Source of the DNA: CAZBBC01 sp964489835
GTDB taxonomy: Bacteria > Calditrichota > Calditrichia > JAJRVZ01
NCBI GenBank assembly: GCA_964489835.1
Contig: CAZBBC010000081.1
Span: 1-19,455, forward strand
Length of the DNA stretch: 19,455 nucleotides
Reading direction: 5' to 3'
Shown: in pieces, positions 13,972 through 19,455 of the stretch
How positions within the stretch are numbered: position 1 is the stretch's first letter
Layout: each line of letters opens with the position of its first letter
Position numbers and translations under genes: made by a program
The notes under the pieces: model-generated
Databases searched by the model: none
What the model was told of the DNA's origin: nothing
Seen by the model: only the letters and a program-made list of their open reading frames with translations

Positions 13972-14904
13972 ATGCCAGAAGATAAAAAAGTAATGAATAT
14001 TGAAATTCTGAGCAGAGGAACGCTAGAGCTTGAAGAAGGTGAACAGACCATTAAAAAAGCAGTGGTCATCGGTGCCGGTATTATGGGGCGGGGGATATCA
14101 CAGCTGATTGCCTCCAAAGGTATAGATGTTATTCTCATAGAGAGAGATGAGGAAGGCGCGGTAATCGGTAAACAGAAGCTGGAAGAGAGCATGGATGCTG
14201 AAATTGAACGCTGGACAATGACAGAATCAGAAAAAAGAGCCATCATGTCGCGAATGACCGTTACCAGTGAGATCAACAGTTCGGTTTACGGGGATTTGGT
14301 GATCGAGGCAATAACGGAGAGCCTGGTTGCCAAACAAAATCTTCTTAAAAAGATTGACACAATTTGTGATGAGGAGACCATATTTGTCACAAACACATCA
14401 GCCCTTAGTATTACAGAAATAGCGGAGGTTACCAAACGTCCGGAAAAAGTAATCGGTATGCACTTTCTTAATCCGGTTCCGAAGATTCCCCTCGTAGAAA
14501 TAGTCCGCGGTTTAAAGACATCCGATGAAACTTTTAATATTATCCAGGAGTTTTCCGAAACATTGGACAAAACAGCTGTTGAGGTTTATGAATATCCAGG
14601 ATACATTACGACGCGGGTAATTGTTCCAATGATAAATGAGGCTATGCATATCTTAATGGAAGGGGTTGCCTCTGCGGAACATATCGATATCGCTATTAAA
14701 TTAGGATATAATTTCTCAAAAGGCCCGCTGTCATTGGCAGATATGATCGGATTAGATGAATTAATGGCCTGGATGGAAACTCTTTTTCGTGAATTGGGAG
14801 AATCAAAATATCGTCCCTGTCCATTGCTTCGAAAACTTGTCCGAGCCGGACATCTTGGAGTAAAATCAGGCAAAGGCTTTTTTGAGTACCCAAAATCTTC
14901 CTAA
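13972..14904 (+). CDS. 3-hydroxyacyl-CoA (3-hydroxybutyryl-CoA) dehydrogenase
   Basis: NAD(P)-dependent oxidoreductase for 3-hydroxyacyl-CoA / 3-ketoacyl-CoA. The ATG at 13972 is preceded by GGAG (13962-13965) at 6 nt, which supports a real N-terminal extension of about 28 residues before the Rossmann motif 'VIGAGIMG' (32-39). The 310-residue protein keeps S143 ('NTSALSI'), catalytic H164 ('GMHFLNPVP') and E176 ('LVEIV'). Where Hbd enzymes usually have Asn-Arg ('PGFIVNR'), this one has Thr-Arg (T214 in 'PGYITTR'). I believe the same change occurs in a subfamily whose members share 'MEGVASAEHID' and 'YRPCPLLRKLV'. Crotonase and thiolase are absent nearby, so beta-oxidation, butyrate or another route cannot be chosen. 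It is the only gene between two spacers. Confidence 0.9.
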   Translation: MPEDKKVMNIEILSRGTLELEEGEQTIKKAVVIGAGIMGRGISQLIASKGIDVILIERDEEGAVIGKQKLEESMDAEIERWTMTESEKRAIMSRMTVTSEINSSVYGDLVIEAITESLVAKQNLLKKIDTICDEETIFVTNTSALSITEIAEVTKRPEKVIGMHFLNPVPKIPLVEIVRGLKTSDETFNIIQEFSETLDKTAVEVYEYPGYITTRVIVPMINEAMHILMEGVASAEHIDIAIKLGYNFSKGPLSLADMIGLDELMAWMETLFRELGESKYRPCPLLRKLVRAGHLGVKSGKGFFEYPKSS

Positions 14905-14954
14905 CCTGGATAATTTATAAAAATTTATGTTTAAGCGTATATAAATAACATATA

Positions 14955-15065
14955 ATCAATGATCTAATTCCCCCTTAGCAAAGGGGGTTAGGGGGTTGTT
15001 TTAAACGTAATCTTTTGAAATATATCAATGATTTACATCCCCTTAGTCCCCTTTTTTAAGGGGAA
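14955..15065. repeat. Pair of CCCCTT/AAGGGG hairpins led by a direct repeat
   Basis: Hairpin 1 is CCCCCTT (14970-14976) with AAGGGGG (14981-14987), loop AGCA. Hairpin 2 is CCCCTT (15048-15053) with AAGGGG (15058-15063), loop TTTT. Each is preceded by a copy of 'atcaatgat(c/t)ta' (14955-14966 and 15024-15035, 11 of 12 identical), so the whole ~70-bp unit may be an imperfect tandem duplication. Extra 'ttaggggg' and 'ccccttag' flanks allow the two halves to pair with each other as well. There is no reading frame here. Confidence 0.65.
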
Positions 15066-15155
15066 ACTTTATTATCGCTATTTGATAAATCTAAAATTCA
15101 TGAATAAATCGGGCTAATTAATTAAAGAAAATACAATTGAATACTGAGGTTCCTA

Positions 15156-16364
15156 ATGAATATTCTGGTGCTTAATAGCGGTAGTTCTTCTGTCAAATAT
15201 CAGATGATCGATCCGGAAATAAAAAAAACGCTGGCCAGGGGTGTCGTGGAACGAATTGGAATGGCTGGGGCTATGTTGACCCATACACCCCATGATAGGG
15301 AGGAAGTTCGTTTAAGTGGTGAAATTCTGGATCATAAAGTTGCCATTGAGTATGTCCTTAGTATTCTATTGAGTAAGAATCATGGTGTAATAAAGGATAA
15401 GGGTGAAATTGCCGCGGTCGGACATCGTGTTGTTCATGGCGGTGAATCTTTCAGTAGTTCGATGTTGATTACTTCTGAAGTGATCAAAGAAATTTCCAGG
15501 TGTATGGATTATGCCCCGCTCCACAATCCGCCAAATTTGAAAGGGATACATGCCACTCGGGCTCTTTTACCTGACGTTCCGCAGGTCAGTGTTTTTGATA
15601 CCGCCTTTCACCAGACAATGCCTCCCTATGCGTATATGTACGGTTTACCGTATGTATTATATAAACGTCATGGCATCCGTCGCTATGGTTTTCATGGTAC
15701 TTCGCACCTCTATGTCGCCGAACGATTAGCAGATCTCACGAAGATACCTTTGGAAAAACAAAAAATAATTACCTGTCATTTAGGGAATGGATGTTCGATG
15801 GCTGCGGTTAAATGGGGTAAATCAATCGATACCTCAATGGGTTTTACGCCCCTGGAAGGGCTTTTAATGGGTACGCGAAGTGGTGATTTAGATCCCGCAG
15901 TTGTTCTGCATATTATGAACAAAGAAGAATTAACCATGCATGAAGCGAATACCATGTTGAACAAACACAGTGGGATTCAGGGATTAAGTGGTGTAAGCAG
16001 CGATATGAGGGAGATTGAGGAAGAATATAAAAGCAATCATCGTGCGCGGTTGACCCTTGAAGTATTTTGTTATCGCATAAAAAAATATATCGGAAGCTAT
16101 GCGGCAGCAATGGGAGGATTGGATGCCATTGTATTTACCGGAGGTATTGGAGAAAATTCAGAGATTGTCAGGGAAAGTGTTTTAAACGACCTGACTTTTC
16201 TGGGAATTCATTTGGATAAACAAAAAAATAAATCTAAACAAAAGAGCGAAAGAAAAATAAGTGCCAAAAACTCAAAAATAAAAATATTTGTAATTCCCAC
16301 TAACGAGGAATTGGTCATAGCTCGGGATACCATGCGAATTGTAAAAGACTTGCCTAAATCTTGA
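15156..16364 (+). CDS. ackA: Acetate kinase
   Basis: Acetyl phosphate + ADP = acetate + ATP, a cytosolic step in fermentation. The ATG at 15156 follows GAGG (15146-15149). The 402-residue sequence has every catalytic residue at the position known from the Methanosarcina enzyme: N7 ('LNSGSSS'), R91 ('GHRVVHGG'), D148 ('FDTAFHQ'), H180 ('YGFHGTSH'), R241 ('GTRSGDLDP') and E384 ('PTNEEL'). 'FTGGIGENS' (327-335) is intact. A lysine-rich segment at about 355-376 ('KQKNKSKQKSERK') precedes the last strand and looks like a surface loop. No phosphotransacetylase gene is adjacent, which is less common. It is probably transcribed alone or weakly with the following operon (60-bp gap). Confidence 0.96.
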   Translation: MNILVLNSGSSSVKYQMIDPEIKKTLARGVVERIGMAGAMLTHTPHDREEVRLSGEILDHKVAIEYVLSILLSKNHGVIKDKGEIAAVGHRVVHGGESFSSSMLITSEVIKEISRCMDYAPLHNPPNLKGIHATRALLPDVPQVSVFDTAFHQTMPPYAYMYGLPYVLYKRHGIRRYGFHGTSHLYVAERLADLTKIPLEKQKIITCHLGNGCSMAAVKWGKSIDTSMGFTPLEGLLMGTRSGDLDPAVVLHIMNKEELTMHEANTMLNKHSGIQGLSGVSSDMREIEEEYKSNHRARLTLEVFCYRIKKYIGSYAAAMGGLDAIVFTGGIGENSEIVRESVLNDLTFLGIHLDKQKNKSKQKSERKISAKNSKIKIFVIPTNEELVIARDTMRIVKDLPKS

Positions 16365-16424
16365 AAATAGTATTCCCCCATTATTTGCAATTCAATTTAA
16401 CATTTCTTAAATTTTCCAACTATT

Positions 16425-16916
16425 ATGATTATTGCGATCAAGGATCTTCAGGAAGGAATAAACGAATTCGAGCAGACAGTTCTTTCCGGTAATTATGATT
16501 TACCAGAGAGTTATTTCTATCCGAATCCGATATCTTTAAAGATCTTTGTTGATAAGTTAGAAAATATATTTCGGTTTAAGATCTCAATCTTGACAGAAGG
16601 TATTTTTTCCTGTGACCGATGCCTGAAACCGTATCATCGTGAAGTCAGAGAAACGATAGAGCAGATCTATCAGCTAGGTGAAAGCGATCTTGACAGCGAT
16701 GAGATTGAAATTTTGCCTGGTAATAGTAAAGAAATAGATATCAGCAAAGCAATTCATGATGTATTTGTATTAAACCGTCCCATTAAGTTACTCTGCCGGG
16801 ATGATTGCAAAGGCCTCTGTGCGAATTGTGGTGCCGATTTGAATAAACAGAAATGCAGTTGTCAGCGAGATTTTATAGATCCGCGACTTGAGAATCTGAA
16901 AACATTGTTGAAATAG
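16425..16916 (+). CDS. YceD/DUF177 family metal-binding protein
   Basis: A 163-residue DUF177 protein, the family found directly before rpmF in most bacteria. It has been linked to 23S rRNA or ribosome-related processes in some species; its role here is inferred from position. Cysteine pairs C63/C66 ('SCDRC') and C124/C128/C132/C135 ('CRDDCKGLCANCG') with C144/C146 suggest metal binding. The C-terminal 'DPRLENLKTLL' is the family signature. The ATG at 16425 has no recognisable Shine-Dalgarno in its AT-rich leader, which is unusual among the neighbours. Its TAG stop overlaps the ribosome-binding site of rpmF, so translation of the two is coupled. Confidence 0.9.
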   Translation: MIIAIKDLQEGINEFEQTVLSGNYDLPESYFYPNPISLKIFVDKLENIFRFKISILTEGIFSCDRCLKPYHREVRETIEQIYQLGESDLDSDEIEILPGNSKEIDISKAIHDVFVLNRPIKLLCRDDCKGLCANCGADLNKQKCSCQRDFIDPRLENLKTLLK

Positions 16917-16924
16917 GAGTTACA

Positions 16925-17116
16925 ATGCCAAATCCGAGGCGGAAAATATCCCGTTCCAAGAGAGATAAAAGGCGTGCCAGTTGGGCGGCGAAATTAAAGT
17001 CAGACCATCTTTCAGTATGCAGTAACTGTAGTGAAATGAAACTGCCGCACCACGTTTGTCCTCATTGTGGATACTATAAGGGAAAAGCAATATATACTCC
17101 TGAAAACGTATCCTGA
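16925..17116 (+). CDS. rpmF: 50S ribosomal protein bL32
   Basis: A 63-residue ribosomal protein beginning 'MPNPRRKISRSKRDKRRA', the universal bL32 start, with a zinc ribbon formed by 'CSNC' and 'CPHC' (the C+ form). The Shine-Dalgarno AGGAG (16915-16919) overlaps the stop of the upstream gene. The order DUF177-rpmF-plsX-fabH is a very widely conserved operon linking ribosome and lipid synthesis. Confidence 0.97.
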   Translation: MPNPRRKISRSKRDKRRASWAAKLKSDHLSVCSNCSEMKLPHHVCPHCGYYKGKAIYTPENVS

Positions 17117-17147
17117 TTAAATCCTAATTTTTAATAGGATTATTTTA

Positions 17148-18161
17148 ATGCGAATTGCTTTAGATGCAATGGGTGGAGATTTTGCCCCTCAGGCGACTGT
17201 CGAAGGGGCATATTTATATCAGAAAGAGACAAAAAAGCGTAACGAATTGGTCCTGGTCGGTAATAAGGAACTGATTCAGACTCATTGCAAAAAGTTCGGT
17301 GACTGTGAGGCGTATAAAATTTCTTATGTGCATGCTGAAGAAAATATCGGCATGAATGAGTCTCCGACAGAAGCACTCAAGCTAAAAAAAAAATCATCCT
17401 TACTTATCGGGCTCGGACTCCATAAAAATGGTGAGGTCGACGCATTTGTCAGTGCTGGTAATACCGGTGCTCAGATGGCTGCCAGTCTTTTAAATCTCGG
17501 AAGAATTAGCGGTGTTAATCGACCGGCCATTGGATCTTTTATACCAAGCGAAAAAGGTCTTGTCTTTCTGATAGACGTGGGTGCGAATATTGAATGCAAA
17601 CCAATAAATCTCCTTCAATTTGGTATTATGGGTGGAATATTTGTCGATCATATTTATCAGGGAACGAGACCAAGCATTGGATTGCTGAATATTGGTGAAG
17701 AAGAAAAAAAGGGAAATGAATTATCCCAATATGCCTATCAGCTGATGAAGAATAATTTGCGTGGTTTTTCCGGGAATATTGAAGGACGCGATGTTTTAAA
17801 GGGTAAAGTCGATATTGTCGTCTGTGACGGCTTTGTGGGTAATATTATTTTGAAATTTGCAGAAAGTGTTATGAGTGTGCTTGCTAAAAGTTTTAAGAGA
17901 AATTTAGGCAGTAATTTATTCACAAATCTTGGTGCATTTCTCGTTAAACCGGCGTTTTCTGAATTGCGAAGAAATTATGATTATGAAGAATATGGCGGTG
18001 TTCCTCTTCTTGGTGTTAATGGAATATCAATCATCTGTCATGGCGGTTCTAGCGCAAAGGCAATAAAAAATGCTCTTTCTGTGGCCGAGAAAATGATCAT
18101 CAAGAATGTGAATGGACATATAACAGAAACATTGATACATAGAGGAGAAACGCAGGCGTGA
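17148..18161 (+). CDS. plsX: Phosphate acyltransferase PlsX
   Basis: Converts acyl-ACP and phosphate to acyl-phosphate for PlsY in phospholipid synthesis; a peripheral membrane enzyme. The 337-residue protein starts 'MRIALDAMGGDFAP' and contains 'VSAGNTGAQM', 'FLIDVGANIE', 'VVCDGFVGNIILK' and 'YGGVPLLGVNG', all characteristic of the family. The ribosome-binding site is weak (AGGAT, about 17136-17140). It starts 31 bp after rpmF and overlaps fabH by 4 nt (GTGA), so translation of fabH is probably coupled to it. Confidence 0.97.
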   Translation: MRIALDAMGGDFAPQATVEGAYLYQKETKKRNELVLVGNKELIQTHCKKFGDCEAYKISYVHAEENIGMNESPTEALKLKKKSSLLIGLGLHKNGEVDAFVSAGNTGAQMAASLLNLGRISGVNRPAIGSFIPSEKGLVFLIDVGANIECKPINLLQFGIMGGIFVDHIYQGTRPSIGLLNIGEEEKKGNELSQYAYQLMKNNLRGFSGNIEGRDVLKGKVDIVVCDGFVGNIILKFAESVMSVLAKSFKRNLGSNLFTNLGAFLVKPAFSELRRNYDYEEYGGVPLLGVNGISIICHGGSSAKAIKNALSVAEKMIIKNVNGHITETLIHRGETQA

Positions 18162-19162
18162 ATGCGAGGGCATATATATCGGCGATCAGCCATTGGGTTC
18201 CGGAAAAAATACTAACAAATGCAGATCTGGAAAGAATGGTTGACACAACAGACGAATGGATCCGTTCACGTACTGGAATTACTGAGCGGCGTATTCTTGA
18301 AGATGGCAAGGCTTCATCCGATATGGGAGCTGAAGCGGTAAAGAAGTTATTAAAACAAAGAAATATCAGCCCTGACGAAATTGACGGGATCATTGTTGCC
18401 ACAGTGACACCGGATATGTTTTTTCCAAGTACGGCTAATTTAGTTCAATATAAAGTCGGAGCAACCAAGGCCTGGTCATTTGATATCTCAGCTGCCTGTT
18501 CCGGATTTATTTATGCGCTTTCACTCGGGGCTCAGTTAATCGAAGCCGGTAGATATAAAAAAATTGTTGTTGTGGGTACCGATAAAATGTCTTCGATCAC
18601 CAATTATCGAGATCGCAATACCTGTGTATTATTCGGGGATGCAGCCGGAGCTGTCCTCCTGGAACCGACGGAAATTGAAAATACCGGGGTTATTGACTTT
18701 CTATTGCACTCGGATGGCTCTGGGGTTGACTATCTGCACATGAAAGCAGGTGGAAGTAAATATCCCGCTTCTGTGGAAACGGTTGCCAATGACTGGCATT
18801 ATATCTATCAAGACGGTAAAGCCGTTTTTAAATTTGCCGTCCAAAAAATGGCTGATGTTGCCGAACAGGTTCTCAAAAGAAATTCCTATACCGGGAAGGA
18901 TGTTAAATTATTTGTTCCTCATCAGGCCAATTTACGAATTATTGATGCAGCTGCCAAACGTCTTGGGCTCCATCCTAAACAAGTACTGATAAATATTGAT
19001 AAATATGGTAATACAACCGCTGCAACCATTCCCATGGCCTTGTCCGAGGCCTATCAGCTGGGTAGAGTTGAAAAAAATGATCTTATTGTCATGGCTACTT
19101 TTGGTGCCGGATTTACATGGGCCAGTGCCCTTGTAAGATGGTCCATTGATCCACCGAAATAG
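18158..19162 (+). CDS. fabH: 3-oxoacyl-ACP synthase III (KAS III)
   Basis: Condenses acetyl-CoA (or a branched starter) with malonyl-ACP to start fatty acid synthesis. The start is GTG at 18158, overlapping the plsX stop; AGAGGAG (18141-18147) lies 10 nt upstream, inside plsX. The 334-residue protein has the catalytic triad C114 ('SAACSGF'), H255 ('VPHQANLR') and N285 ('YGNTTAAT'), together with the terminal 'MATFGAGFTWASALVRW'. Starter preference cannot be judged. The usual next gene, fabD, does not follow within the remaining 293 bp, so the operon either ends here or has a long gap. Confidence 0.97.
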   Translation: MNARAYISAISHWVPEKILTNADLERMVDTTDEWIRSRTGITERRILEDGKASSDMGAEAVKKLLKQRNISPDEIDGIIVATVTPDMFFPSTANLVQYKVGATKAWSFDISAACSGFIYALSLGAQLIEAGRYKKIVVVGTDKMSSITNYRDRNTCVLFGDAAGAVLLEPTEIENTGVIDFLLHSDGSGVDYLHMKAGGSKYPASVETVANDWHYIYQDGKAVFKFAVQKMADVAEQVLKRNSYTGKDVKLFVPHQANLRIIDAAAKRLGLHPKQVLINIDKYGNTTAATIPMALSEAYQLGRVEKNDLIVMATFGAGFTWASALVRWSIDPPK

Positions 19163-19455
19163 ATACAAAATACAAAATACAAAAAGAAGAATACAATCAT
19201 TCATTATACAATTAATTTTATGCAATTATGTACTTGACCAATTTATAAACCACAGAGATCGCATCAATTTTCTAATGTTTCTATTTAGTTTATATAGGAC
19301 TAATTTCATGCGCCTCAACAATATGCAACTGATATGAAATTTATTGTAAGTATTTGCTTATATAAAATTTAAAATCACTCAGTACCACCTGTGGTGGATG
19401 ATCTTAAAAAACATTTACGATTTTGATCAATTTATAAATTCTGATTGCGTTTTTG
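19163..19455. other. AT-rich gene-free region after fabH
   Basis: No gene was recognised. It holds a short run of 'acaaaat' units (about 19165-19182), a CCACAGAG fragment (19250-19257), a direct repeat 'ttga(c/t)caatttataaa' (19234-19249 and 19423-19438), and a small palindrome CCACC-TGT-GGTGG (about 19385-19397). No convincing terminator follows fabH. Confidence 0.5.

Noticed and set aside
1..19455. CRISPR arrays, tRNA, rRNA, riboswitches, phage or toxin-antitoxin genes
   Set aside because: I looked for regular spacer-repeat spacing, tRNA cloverleaf features and known motifs and saw none; the repeats present are palindromic and irregularly placed.

Overview
The window looks like a chromosomal segment of an anaerobic or facultative Gram-negative bacterium, probably in or near the FCB group (Marinimicrobia, Calditrichota/KSB1, Cloacimonadota or Bacteroidota-like lineages). 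This placement is an inference. It rests on an exported lamin-tail-domain protein with a 'PNPFSPDADG' C-terminal module, the sucC-sucD-ndk gene order, AT-rich coding sequence with visible Shine-Dalgarno sites, and intergenic regions full of short palindromic repeats. No 16S rRNA or tRNA is present to test it.

Layout. 80-2347 (+): an exported lamin-tail-domain protein followed by a GNAT acetyltransferase. 2363-4100 (-): a convergent two-component operon (histidine kinase, then an OmpR-family regulator, overlapping by 8 nt). 4101-4476 and 5956-6711: repeat-rich spacers around one cobalamin-type radical SAM gene (4477-5955); they carry a 49-bp inverted repeat pair. 6712-8337: P5C dehydrogenase (pruA), ending in a clear terminator. 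8604-10922: a COG2403-type P-loop GTPase and a carbamate kinase. 11219-13845: succinyl-CoA synthetase beta and alpha and nucleoside diphosphate kinase, with sucC bracketed by directly repeated elements. 13972-14904: 3-hydroxyacyl-CoA dehydrogenase. 15156-16364: acetate kinase. 16425-19162: a housekeeping operon YceD/DUF177 - rpmF - plsX - fabH (ribosomal protein bL32 and early phospholipid/fatty acid synthesis).

How the genes fit together. The middle of the window is rich in energy metabolism. PruA feeds proline- or ornithine-derived P5C into glutamate. SucCD makes ATP or GTP from succinyl-CoA, and Ndk equilibrates the nucleotides. Carbamate kinase and acetate kinase are two more substrate-level phosphorylation enzymes. 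Hbd handles 3-hydroxyacyl-CoA. Together this suggests amino-acid and organic-acid fermentation, which is an inference from content only.

The least understood gene is the COG2403-type GTPase beside carbamate kinase. The other unexplained material is the set of dispersed intergenic repeats: CCACAGAG palindromes, TCCCGAT/ATCGGGA hairpins, 'atccgtg' elements and CCCCTT/AAGGGG hairpins. No transposase, integrase, CRISPR array, tRNA or rRNA was seen.
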